From Brachybacterium timonense (GTDB lineage Bacteria; Actinomycetota; Actinomycetes; Actinomycetales; Dermabacteraceae), in NCBI RefSeq assembly GCF_900258505.1, contig NZ_LT984895.1:1470261-1534260 (forward strand): a stretch of 64,000 nt of DNA. Direction: 5' to 3'. The translations under genes were made by a program, and so were the position numbers. This document shows, one piece after another, positions 47,632 through 56,207 of this stretch. Every line of letters starts with the position of its first letter. Positions within the stretch are counted from its first letter, which is position 1. The notes below the pieces were generated by a model, which was not told the origin of the DNA, did no database searches, and saw nothing but the letters and a program-made list of their open reading frames with translations.

Positions 47632-48872
47632 GTGCGACCTTCGCCCAGTTCGGCAATGACCTGCATGCTGGTCGGCGCACCCTGCCGATCGTGCGGCGTC
47701 GAAAGCTCTGGTACATCATCAGCGTGGTGCTGCTTGTGCTGCTCGGCTCCGTGGCAGCGCTCCGCGGTGTGAACCTCGGAATCGAGTTCACCGGCGGCTC
47801 CGAGTTCCAGGTCTCGGGAGTGGCCAGCACGGACCAAGCACCTGCGCGTGACGCCGTGCGCGAGGTCGTCCCGGACAACGAGCCGAAGATCACCGTGTTG
47901 GGCTCTGACACTGTGCGTGTGCAGACCGCGCAGTTGGACTCCGAGCGCACCTCCCAGCTCGCCCAGGACCTGGCGCGCACCTACGACGTGCCCGCCGACA
48001 ACGTGTCTAGTTCGTACATCGGCCCGATCTGGGGCCAGGACGTCACCGGGAAGATGATTCGCGGTGTCGTGGTGTTCCTCGTGCTCGTCGGTGTCGTGAT
48101 GGCGCTGTACTTCCGGAACATCAAGGCCTCCACCGCCGCGATGATCGCGCTGGTGCACGACATGCTGGTGACCGCCGTGGTGTACGGCGTCGTTGGTTTC
48201 GAGGTCACTCCGGCCACGATCATCGGCTTCCTGACGATCCTGGGATACTCGCTATACGACACGATCGTCGTGTTCGACAAAGTGCGTGAGAACACAGCAG
48301 ACTTCGGCTCTCGCACCGATCGGACATTCGCTGAGCTCGTGGAACTCGCGGCGAACCAGACGGTCATGCGGTCGATCAACACCTCGGTGGTCGCGCTTCT
48401 GCCCGTCGGCTCGATCCTTGCGATTGGTGCGTTCCTGCTGGGTGCCGGCACGCTGAAGGACATTTCCCTTGCCCTCTTCATCGGTATCGTCGCCGGCACC
48501 TACTCGTCGATCTTCCTCGCTCCGGGCCTGCTGGTGGATCTGCGCCTGCGCGAGCGTTCGATTCGTGAGCACACTGCTCGCGTGGAGGCAGCGCGGCGGG
48601 ACGTGACACCGGGTCATGCGGCTGCAGCGGATGGCGCGAACCCTGCCGACGTCCTTGGTGACGCCGTCGACGATGGAGCTGACAATACGGCCGACGATAC
48701 GACTGACCACCCAGCTGATTCTCGCGATGACGCTGCTGATGCCAGTATCGAAGCCGGGCAGACGCCCGAATCGGACACCGACAACCCCGTCCGCGTCGGC
48801 ACCACGCGGATCCAGCCTCGGCGCACGCCCCGTCGCCGACGCACAGGCCCCACCCAGAAGAGGAACCCATGA
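47628..48872 (+). CDS. secF: Protein translocase subunit SecF
   Basis: 414 residues. Membrane segment ~25-45, then GVNLGIEFTGGSEFQVSG (family motif), and five further segments with GFLTILGYSLYDTIVVFDKVREN and NTSVVALLPVGSILAIGAF. The last ~110 residues are a highly acidic, repetitive tail (DDGADNTADDTTDHPADSR), longer than usual. ATGA overlaps with secD upstream and apt downstream. Confidence 0.97.
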   Translation: MSATFAQFGNDLHAGRRTLPIVRRRKLWYIISVVLLVLLGSVAALRGVNLGIEFTGGSEFQVSGVASTDQAPARDAVREVVPDNEPKITVLGSDTVRVQTAQLDSERTSQLAQDLARTYDVPADNVSSSYIGPIWGQDVTGKMIRGVVVFLVLVGVVMALYFRNIKASTAAMIALVHDMLVTAVVYGVVGFEVTPATIIGFLTILGYSLYDTIVVFDKVRENTADFGSRTDRTFAELVELAANQTVMRSINTSVVALLPVGSILAIGAFLLGAGTLKDISLALFIGIVAGTYSSIFLAPGLLVDLRLRERSIREHTARVEAARRDVTPGHAAAADGANPADVLGDAVDDGADNTADDTTDHPADSRDDAADASIEAGQTPESDTDNPVRVGTTRIQPRRTPRRRRTGPTQKRNP

Positions 48873-49426
48873 GCGTGACCGGCCCCATCGACACCCCGGA
48901 GCAGATGGATGAGCTGCGTCGCAGCCACATCGCCGAGTTCCCTGACTTCCCGGAACCCGGCATCCTGTTCCGCGACATCACCCCGCTGCTCGGCGACGGT
49001 GACGCCCTGCGCCGCGTGATCCGCTACTGGTGCTCACTCCTCCCGGAGAACATCGAGTACGTGGTGGGCACCGAAGCTCGTGGCTTCACCCTGGGAGCGC
49101 CGCTCGCCTATGAACTGGGTGCCGGTTTTGTCCCCGCCCGCAAAGCAGGCAAGCTGCCTGGTTCCCCGCGCACCGTGCGTTATGACCTCGAGTACGGGTC
49201 TGCAGCTGTTGAGATCCCGGCGAAGGCTTTGCCGCGCGGTGCCCGCACGCTCGTGGTCGACGACCTGCTGGCTACGGGTGGCACGGCAGCTGCGACCATC
49301 GATCTCACCCGCGAGTTCGAGGTCGAGCTGCTCGGTGCCTCCTTCCTCATCGAGCTGCAGGGTCTGAACGGCCGCGATCGTCTGCCCGGCGTCGACATCA
49401 CCACCGTGTGGTCGATCCCGAACTGA
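48869..49426 (+). CDS. apt: Adenine phosphoribosyltransferase
   Basis: 185 residues. FPDFPEPGILFRDITPLL at the start, VGTEARGFTLGAPLAYEL, and the PRPP-binding loop VVDDLLATGGTAAATIDL. Salvages adenine to AMP. The order secDF-apt-rel is conserved in actinobacteria; ATGA overlap with secF. Confidence 0.97.
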   Translation: MSVTGPIDTPEQMDELRRSHIAEFPDFPEPGILFRDITPLLGDGDALRRVIRYWCSLLPENIEYVVGTEARGFTLGAPLAYELGAGFVPARKAGKLPGSPRTVRYDLEYGSAAVEIPAKALPRGARTLVVDDLLATGGTAAATIDLTREFEVELLGASFLIELQGLNGRDRLPGVDITTVWSIPN

Positions 49427-49510
49427 TTCGCTGACCGCTGACGTGGTCTGCCTCGCACTGCAGCACTGAGCGGTGCGGCGTAGACTGGCACGTCATCGAG
49501 GAGGTGAGCT

Positions 49511-51919
49511 GTGGATCGACCAGTATCGGAGCAATCGACACGCGATTCGACGCCGTCCGCGCCCTCCGCCTCCGCACCGCCGTCTCCTGCCCCACGACCT
49601 GACGTGCCCCGTTGGCGCGGCTCCCTGCTGCCGTTCTTCGGCGCGCGCCAGACGACTCCGGCTGATCGTCTGCTCGCACCGCTCCTGCAGACCATGACAA
49701 AGGTCAGCCCGAAGGAGGACACCACCCTCGTCCAACGGGCCTACGCCGTTGCTGAGCGCGCGCACCGTGGCCAGTTCCGCAAGAGCGGTGACCCGTACAT
49801 CACTCATCCTGTCGCGGTCGCGACGATCCTGGCCGAACTCGGTTCTCCCGCCGAGGTCGTCGCGGGCGCCTTGCTGCACGACACGGTGGAGGACACCGAC
49901 TACTCGCTCGAGGCCCTCGCCGCTGAGTTCGGCGAGGTGATCGCTGTGATGGTCGACGGCGTCACGAAGCTTGACAAGGTCACCTACGGCGAGGCCGCAC
50001 AGGCGGAGACCGTGCGCAAGATGATCGTGGCGATGAGCCGCGATGTGCGTGTTCTGCTGATCAAATTGGCCGACCGTCTGCACAACGCCCGCACCTGGAA
50101 GTACGTGGCCTCCTCCAGCGCAGAACGCAAGGCGAAGGAGACCCTGGAGATTTATGCGCCGCTCGCGCACCGGCTTGGCCTGAACACGATCAAATGGGAG
50201 CTGGAGGACCTGTCCTTCCAGGTGCTGTACCCCAAGGTGTACCGGCAGATCGCCACACTGGTTGCCCAGCATGCGCCGGCACGCGAGCAGTACCTCACCA
50301 CCGTGTCCGAGCAGATCCAGGAGGATCTGCGTAAGGCGCGCATTAAGGCAGAGGTCACGGGGCGCCCCAAACACTTCTACTCGATCTACCAGAAGATGAT
50401 CGTGCGAGGCCGCGACTTCTCGGACATCTACGACCTGGTGGGCATCCGTGTGCTGGTCGAATCCGTGCGCGACTGTTACGCAGTGCTCGGCACGATGCAC
50501 GCGCGCTGGTCGCCGGTGCCGGGACGCTTCAAGGACTACATCGCACTGCCGAAATTCAACCTGTACCAGTCGCTGCACACGACGGTGATTGGCCCCACCG
50601 GCAGGCCGGTGGAGATACAGATCCGCACCTACGAAATGCACCGACGCGCCGAATACGGCGTGGCCGCCCACTGGAAGTACAAGGCGATGGCGAACGGCGG
50701 CCGGGCCGCGGGTGGCGGTGAGGACGCCGCGTGGCTGCGCCAGCTGATGGACTGGCAGAAAGACACTGCCGACTCCGGTGAGTTCCTGGACTCGCTGCGC
50801 TTCGAGATCACCACGCAGGACGTGTACGTGTTCACGCCGAAGGGCGACGTGCTCGCCCTCCCGCAGGGTGCCACACCGGTGGACTTCGCCTATACGGTGC
50901 ACACCGAGGTGGGGCACCGCACGATCGGCGCCCGAGTGAACGGCCGACTGGTCTCGCTGGAATCGGCGCTGAAGACCGGCGACGTCGTTGAGGTGTTCAC
51001 CTCGAAGGTGGAGGATGCCGGGCCGAGCCGCGACTGGATAAGCTTCGTCAAAACACAGCGGGCTCGTACCAAGATCCGCCAGTGGTTCTCGAAGGAACGC
51101 CGTGAAGAGGCGCTCGAGAAGGGGAAGGACGAGCTCTCGCGGGCTCTGCGGCGCCAGGATCTGCCGATGCGACGCCTGCTCACGCATGAGGCACTGCAGT
51201 CCGTCGCGGGTGACTTGAACCTCGCAGACGTCGACGCCCTGTACACGGCGATTGGCGAGAACCACGTCTCCGCCCAGCGCGTGGTGGAGAAACTGGGCGC
51301 ATGCTTTGGCGGCAGTGAGGGCGCTGAGGAGGACGTCACCGAGGTGACGATGCCCTCCAAGGTCCGCGGAGCAACCACCCGGAAGGAGCACCACACCGCT
51401 GAGACCGATCAGGGGGTTGTGGTCGATGGCCAGAGCGACCTGTGGGTGAAGCTCGCGAAGTGTTGCGCCCCCGTGCCAGGTGATCCGATCATCGGTTTTG
51501 TCACCCGCGGTGCAGGAATCTCGGTGCATCATGCGCAGTGCACGAACGCCGCGCAGCTCACGGAGCAACAGCCGGACCGCATCGTGGATGTGCATTGGTC
51601 GGGCAGACACGGCGCCACGTATCTCGTGCATATCAAAGTGGAAGCGTTGGATCGTGCCCGTCTGCTGACGGACCTGGCACTGGTGATCTCCGAACAGCAG
51701 GTGAATCTAAAGTCTGCCTCCGCGCAATCGGATGCGGACAGGCTTGCCACGGGATTCTTTTCCTTCGAGCTGGCTGATCCGGCGCATCTGGCGTCTGTCC
51801 TCGCGCAGGTTCGCCGTGTGGAAGGCGTTTATGACGTCTACCGGGTGACCGCCGATGGTCGAGCGGTGGACTCGCGTGCGCCGATTCCGCACAGTGAGGG
51901 CGCTCCTGCCCAGGCCTGA
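49511..51919 (+). CDS. rel: Bifunctional (p)ppGpp synthetase/hydrolase
   Basis: 802 residues, full-length RSH protein. HD hydrolase domain (~75-220) with intact LLHDTVEDTDYS (His123, Asp124). Synthetase domain (~260-400): TGRPKHFYSIYQKM, DIYDLVGIRVLV, GRFKDYIALPKFN and IQIRTYEMHRRAEYGVAAHW. TGS domain with VYVFTPKGDVLALPQGATPV, then a zinc/helical region (KLAKCCAPVPGDPIIGFVT) and a C-terminal ACT domain. Both active sites look complete. GTG 49511 follows GAGGAGGTG; a -10-like TAGACT is at 49481-49486, giving a short ~18-nt leader. Confidence 0.97.
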   Translation: MDRPVSEQSTRDSTPSAPSASAPPSPAPRPDVPRWRGSLLPFFGARQTTPADRLLAPLLQTMTKVSPKEDTTLVQRAYAVAERAHRGQFRKSGDPYITHPVAVATILAELGSPAEVVAGALLHDTVEDTDYSLEALAAEFGEVIAVMVDGVTKLDKVTYGEAAQAETVRKMIVAMSRDVRVLLIKLADRLHNARTWKYVASSSAERKAKETLEIYAPLAHRLGLNTIKWELEDLSFQVLYPKVYRQIATLVAQHAPAREQYLTTVSEQIQEDLRKARIKAEVTGRPKHFYSIYQKMIVRGRDFSDIYDLVGIRVLVESVRDCYAVLGTMHARWSPVPGRFKDYIALPKFNLYQSLHTTVIGPTGRPVEIQIRTYEMHRRAEYGVAAHWKYKAMANGGRAAGGGEDAAWLRQLMDWQKDTADSGEFLDSLRFEITTQDVYVFTPKGDVLALPQGATPVDFAYTVHTEVGHRTIGARVNGRLVSLESALKTGDVVEVFTSKVEDAGPSRDWISFVKTQRARTKIRQWFSKERREEALEKGKDELSRALRRQDLPMRRLLTHEALQSVAGDLNLADVDALYTAIGENHVSAQRVVEKLGACFGGSEGAEEDVTEVTMPSKVRGATTRKEHHTAETDQGVVVDGQSDLWVKLAKCCAPVPGDPIIGFVTRGAGISVHHAQCTNAAQLTEQQPDRIVDVHWSGRHGATYLVHIKVEALDRARLLTDLALVISEQQVNLKSASAQSDADRLATGFFSFELADPAHLASVLAQVRRVEGVYDVYRVTADGRAVDSRAPIPHSEGAPAQA

Positions 51920-52506
51920 CTCGCAGCCAGGATGCGTTGCCGCTCTCGGGCCAGCCGCATCCCCGGTTTCCCCCGGGATGCTTCCAGCTGCATCGTCAGC
52001 TCATCGGCGTCCAGGTGTCCACTGCGCAGCAGAGGTGGCAACCAGGTGTGCGCCGCGGCGGGGTCGTCGTCCCGCAGCAGGTCGATTGCTGTGCGCACAG
52101 GAACGGTGAGAGGCGCCCCGGCACGCAGCTCGATCTGGGAGGGTTCCGGCATCGTGGTGCGCACTCGCACGGCGCTGATCACGGTGCGATGCGCGGAACT
52201 GAGCAGCACCGGGATCCGGGGCGGTGTGCCACCGACCATGACCCATGCTGCGGACGCACCAGCCACTACATGGTCTGGCCGTAGCGCACTGCCTAGCGCA
52301 CAGCCGAGCATGAGGATCCGTGAGACAGGGTCGGCCATCAGATCCGGTGGTGCATAGCACCCTGCCATGACCCGGTGCAGCAGCCCGTCACGGACCATCC
52401 CGTCGGTCGAGGGGGAGTCCGGCCAGCGCAGAATCCATGCGGCGCGCGGCTCGGCCAACTCTGCCGCGTGTCGCGACCAGGCCAGGCAGGGAACGTGTTC
52501 AACCAT
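51838..52506 (-). CDS. Uncharacterised protein, possibly AbiEi-like
   Basis: 222 residues, weakly recognised. The N-terminal part resembles the winged-helix plus short beta pattern of AbiEi-like antitoxin proteins common as orphans in actinobacteria: MVRDGLLHRVMAGCYAPP (a reading head followed by a beta turn), then RILMLGCALGSALRPDHVVA. The C-terminal part is helical and basic. No AbiEii-like toxin gene is adjacent. Its 3' end overlaps the convergent rel gene by 82 nt, which is unusually long. ATG 52506 is used. Confidence 0.55.
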   Translation of the reverse strand: MVEHVPCLAWSRHAAELAEPRAAWILRWPDSPSTDGMVRDGLLHRVMAGCYAPPDLMADPVSRILMLGCALGSALRPDHVVAGASAAWVMVGGTPPRIPVLLSSAHRTVISAVRVRTTMPEPSQIELRAGAPLTVPVRTAIDLLRDDDPAAAHTWLPPLLRSGHLDADELTMQLEASRGKPGMRLARERQRILAASQAWAGAPSLCGIGARESTARPSAVTR

Positions 52507-52602
52507 CCATCCAGCGTGTCCGCATCTGCGGGCTGCAGCAATCAGGAAGCCTGCACTGTGGATGGCTGCCGCTGTGGAGAACGGTCACAGCGACGTGGGG
52601 TG

Positions 52603-54084
52603 TCAGCCGAGCTCGTGCGCAGAACGCTCGATGACGGCGAGCCACTCCTTGCGAGCCGCCAGCGCCGCCTCTGCCTCTGCGATCCGCTTTGCATCCCCGC
52701 TGGCCTTCGCCTTTTCGAGGGCTTCCTCGTATCCGGCGATTGCCGCGTGCAGCTGGCTCGAGGCACCCTCGACGCGGGCTCGGGTGCGCGGATCCGTGCG
52801 GCGCCACTCATCGGCCTCCGCCTTCTTCACCGAGCGCTCGACCGAGCGCAGGCGATCCTCGACGCGACGCATGTCCGACCGCGGCACCTTGCCAGCGTCC
52901 TCCCAGCGATCCTGGATGGAACGCAGCTTGTCCTTGGCAGCCTCGAGGTCCTTGCCGGCATCGATGGACTCGGCCTCGCGCAGAAGCGACTCCTTCACCT
53001 CGAGGTTGCGGCGCTGCTCCTCGTCGGAGGCCCTCAGATCAGCGTTGCGTGCGGCGAAGAAGGTGTCCTGTGCCTTCTTGAAGCGCGCCCACTGGGCGTC
53101 GTCCTTCTTCCGGCTGCCTCGCGGCGCCTCACGCCAGCGCGACATGAGGTCCCTGTAGGCCCGCACCGTCGGGCCCCAGTCCGTGGAGTCCTGCATCGAC
53201 TCGGCTTGGGCGATCAGCTTCTCTTTGATGCGCTCTGCCTGCGCGTGCTGCTCGTCGAGTTCGGAGAAGAACTTCTTGCGCTTGCGGTCGAACAAAGCGC
53301 GGGCGGCGGAGAGCCGCTTCCACAAGGCATCTTCTACACTGCGCTCGATCGATGCGCCCTCAGCCTGCATGGACTTCCATGTGGGCACCATGTTGCGCAT
53401 GGTCTCGCCCGCGTTCTTCCACGACAGCTGTGCCGGATCGGTGGCAGCTAGAGCCTCGATCGACTCGACGAACTCCGTGCGACGCGCCGTGGCCTCCTCG
53501 CGGGCTGCGGCGCGCTGCTCCTCCAGGGCGTGGATGCGCTTCTTGGCCTGTTCACGCACGTCAGAGGCACGGCTGCGCAGGGCGGGGATATCGCCCACGA
53601 CCGCGGGTTCCTTCATCTGCTTGCGCAGATTCTCGAGCAGCCGGTTGAGGTCGTTCTGACTCAGCTCGGGCGCCTGCAACGTCTTCTCACAGTGGTCGAG
53701 GAAGGCGACCAGATCGAGGTAGGCCTTCGCAAAGGGGGTCAGCGCCTCCTCGGGCTCAGCGCCATCGGCCGTGCCGATCGTGCGGACCTGGGTGCCGTCC
53801 TGCACCGTGATCGATCCGTCCTCCGTGACGGCTCCGAATGTCTTCGCCTCGCGAAGGGCATCCGCGTCATACTCCTGCTGCGGCGGTGCCGCGGGGATGA
53901 GCGTCGTGGTCGGCTTACGGCCGGCAAGCGCAGCCGGCGACGGCGTCCGACCGGGCATGGGGCGCGGACGCGGCGGTGTCGCCGAGGGCGCCGGTTTCGA
54001 TGCCGAAGCCTCCGTCTGCTGGGTGGCCGAATCGTTCGCCGCTGCATCCTCGCCGACCGGCGTGGGGGTCTCGGACTCGCTCAC
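52603..54084 (-). CDS. DUF349-domain coiled-coil protein
   Basis: 493 residues. A disordered Pro/Ala/Ser-rich N-terminus (~1-75) is followed by at least four DUF349-like helical repeats, each with an Arg/Lys-x-W core (for example SRWREAPRGSRKKDDAQWAR and IQDRWEDAGKVPRSD). Soluble, strongly charged, probably elongated. Function unknown; bacterial DUF349 proteins have few defined roles. GTG 54084 is chosen because AAGGAG stands just before it; the ATG at 54102 lies upstream of that site. A -10-like TATTGT is on this strand at 54185-54180. Confidence 0.85.
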   Translation of the reverse strand: MSESETPTPVGEDAAANDSATQQTEASASKPAPSATPPRPRPMPGRTPSPAALAGRKPTTTLIPAAPPQQEYDADALREAKTFGAVTEDGSITVQDGTQVRTIGTADGAEPEEALTPFAKAYLDLVAFLDHCEKTLQAPELSQNDLNRLLENLRKQMKEPAVVGDIPALRSRASDVREQAKKRIHALEEQRAAAREEATARRTEFVESIEALAATDPAQLSWKNAGETMRNMVPTWKSMQAEGASIERSVEDALWKRLSAARALFDRKRKKFFSELDEQHAQAERIKEKLIAQAESMQDSTDWGPTVRAYRDLMSRWREAPRGSRKKDDAQWARFKKAQDTFFAARNADLRASDEEQRRNLEVKESLLREAESIDAGKDLEAAKDKLRSIQDRWEDAGKVPRSDMRRVEDRLRSVERSVKKAEADEWRRTDPRTRARVEGASSQLHAAIAGYEEALEKAKASGDAKRIAEAEAALAARKEWLAVIERSAHELG

Positions 54085-54179
54085 GAGATCTCCTTCGCTC
54101 ATCCCGCTCAGGGGCGGGTCACTGCCGCGCACAGGCGGCCTCCTCCGCTGCTCCCTGCGGTTGCAGGGCACGACAGGGA

Positions 54180-54219
54180 ACAATACCGCGCAAGCCTCAC
54201 ACTCGTCGCACCCGATAAT
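54180..54219. promoter_or_regulatory. Divergent promoters of the DUF349 gene and hisS
   Basis: Minus-strand TATTGT (54185-54180) faces the DUF349 gene; plus-strand GATAAT (54214-54219) faces hisS, whose leader is ~58 nt with AAGGA before the ATG. The two -10-like boxes are 28 bp apart. Confidence 0.5.
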
Positions 54220-54283
54220 GGATGGGACCTGACCGATCGCCCGCGCACGCCAGCGCGGCCACTAACTCGAAGGACCTGCCTCC

Positions 54284-55645
54284 ATGGCGAAGATCTCCGC
54301 ACTGTCCGGCTTCCCCGAGTGGCTGCCCGCTCAGCAGCTCGTCGAGCAGCACGTCATCGACGTGTTCCGTGAGGTTGCCGAGCTGCACGGATTCAGCGGG
54401 ATCCAGACGCGGTCGGTCGAGCCCATGAGCCAGCTGCTGCGCAAGGGCGAGATTGATAAGGAGGTGTACGTCCTGCGGAGGCTGCATGCCGACGAGGACG
54501 ACGCCGAGCAGACGGATCCCGACCGGACCCTGGGTCTGCACTTCGACCTCACAGTGCCGCTGGCTCGCTACGTGCTCGAGCACCAAAACGACCTGCAATT
54601 CCCCTTCCGCCGCTACCAGATCCAGAAGGTGTGGCGCGGGGAACGCCCGCAGGATGGCCGCTTCCGCGAGTTCTATCAGGCAGATCTCGACGTGATCGGC
54701 CAGGACGACCTGCCCGGGCACATTGAGGCAGAGGTCGCGGTGGTGATGGCCCAGATCCTCGCGCGACTGCCGCTGGGATCCTTCCGGATCCACGCCAATA
54801 CTCGTCGGCTCTCCGAAGGCTTCTTCACCGGGCTCGGGCTCTCAGATCATGCAGCAGTGCTGCGGTGCCTGGACAAGTTGCCGAAGATCGGGCCCGACGC
54901 GGTGCGCACGCTGCTGCTGGACCAGACCGGTGCAAGCACAGAACAGGCCGATGCCTGCCTGGCATTCGCAGCGATTCGCACGGCCGATGCCTCGTTCGCC
55001 GACCAGGTACGTGCGCTCGGCGCACAGGGAGAGCTGCTCGAAGAAGGCATCGCACAGCTCAGCGCTGTGCTCGAGCGGGTCGAGGCCGCAGTGCCGGGCG
55101 TGATCTGCGCCGATCTGTCCATCGCACGAGGTCTGGACTACTACACCGGCACCGTCTTCGAAACCTTCGTCGAGGGGCATGAGTCACTCGGTTCCATCTG
55201 CTCAGGCGGCAGGTACGACGCGCTTGCCTCCGACAACCGTCACACCTACCCGGGAGTGGGGCTATCGATCGGCCTGTCCCGCCTGGTCTCACGGATCCTG
55301 TCCGCGCAGCTGGCCGAGCCCACACGGCCTGTGCCCACCTGCGTGCTGGTGGCTGTGACCGACGAAGACCAGCGGCCAGCCTCCGATCAGATCGCCCGCC
55401 GTCTGCGGGAGCGTGGCATCGCCTGTGAAGTGGCCCCCACGGCAGCCCGCTTCGGCAAGCAGATCCGCTACGCGGACCGACGAGGCATCCCCTTCGTCTG
55501 GTTCCCGGGCACGGACGGCACTGGCGGTGAGGTCAAGGACATCCGCAGCGGCGACCAGCAGACCGCGGATGCGAACAGCTGGCAGCCGCCCGCGGGTGAC
55601 GCACAGGTGCGCATTGTGGCGGGGCCCGGGGCAGTCACTGACTGA
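54284..55645 (+). CDS. hisS: Histidyl-tRNA synthetase
   Basis: 453 residues. Class II core: motif 2 FRRYQIQKVWRGERPQDGRFREF, the His-specific SIARGLDYYTGTVFETFVEG and motif 3 SICSGGRYDALA with GVGLSIGLSRLVSRIL. The anticodon-binding domain starts near 340. ATG 54284 with AAGGAC upstream. Confidence 0.97.
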   Translation: MAKISALSGFPEWLPAQQLVEQHVIDVFREVAELHGFSGIQTRSVEPMSQLLRKGEIDKEVYVLRRLHADEDDAEQTDPDRTLGLHFDLTVPLARYVLEHQNDLQFPFRRYQIQKVWRGERPQDGRFREFYQADLDVIGQDDLPGHIEAEVAVVMAQILARLPLGSFRIHANTRRLSEGFFTGLGLSDHAAVLRCLDKLPKIGPDAVRTLLLDQTGASTEQADACLAFAAIRTADASFADQVRALGAQGELLEEGIAQLSAVLERVEAAVPGVICADLSIARGLDYYTGTVFETFVEGHESLGSICSGGRYDALASDNRHTYPGVGLSIGLSRLVSRILSAQLAEPTRPVPTCVLVAVTDEDQRPASDQIARRLRERGIACEVAPTAARFGKQIRYADRRGIPFVWFPGTDGTGGEVKDIRSGDQQTADANSWQPPAGDAQVRIVAGPGAVTD

Positions 55646-55667
55646 CGGAGGACCGACGGAGCGCTGA

Positions 55668-55695
55668 CGCGGCACGGGACGTCCGCGGTGCCGCG
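55668..55695 (+). terminator. Possible GC-rich terminator after hisS
   Basis: CGCGGCAC (55668-55675) pairs perfectly with GTGCCGCG (55688-55695), 12-nt loop, 22 nt after the hisS stop. No T run follows, so the terminator call is tentative. Confidence 0.4.
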
Positions 55696-55792
55696 ACACG
55701 CGCGCGGCGCTTCCCGCCCGCTGCTCATGTGAGCTCCGTCATGCCATGATCGGACACGGAACACCCCGAGACAGAAGGACGTTGGCTCCCAC

Positions 55793-56164
55793 ATGGCCAC
55801 TACCACGCTGACCGCAGAGAACCACGACGAGACCGTCGAGAACGGCATCGTCCTGATCGACTTCTGGGCGGGCTGGTGCGTCCCGTGCCAGCGCTTCGCC
55901 CCGATCTTCGAGCAGGCCTCTGAGGACCACCAGGACATCACCTTCGCGAAGGTGGATACCGAGGACCAGCAGCAGCTGGCGATGCGCTACGGCGTCACCT
56001 CGATCCCGACCCTGGTCGCCTACCGGGACGGCATCCCGGTCTTCTCCCAGCCTGGCGCGCTGCCCCAATCCGCCCTCGAGGACCTGATCGGTCAAATCAA
56101 GGGCTTGGACATGGACGAGGTCCGCAAGGCCTACGCCGACGCTCAGGCTCAGGAGCAGGGCTGA
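55793..56164 (+). CDS. trxA: Thioredoxin
   Basis: 123 residues. Active site WAGWCVPCQRF with Cys29 and Cys32, cis-Pro motif TSIPTLVAYRDG, and the usual fold. The C-terminal ~15 residues are an Ala/Gln tail. GAAGGA stands ~12 nt before the ATG. The active-site dipeptide Val-Pro differs from the common Gly-Pro, which may shift its redox potential. Confidence 0.93.
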   Translation: MATTTLTAENHDETVENGIVLIDFWAGWCVPCQRFAPIFEQASEDHQDITFAKVDTEDQQQLAMRYGVTSIPTLVAYRDGIPVFSQPGALPQSALEDLIGQIKGLDMDEVRKAYADAQAQEQG

Positions 56165-56207
56165 GCGGACGGTCCGTCGTCGATGACGCTCCGCTGAAGC
56201 GGGCGCC

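Noticed and set aside
49493-51631. 712-codon open frame opposite rel
   Set aside because: Shadow of the Rel gene; no motifs and it would span the rel promoter.
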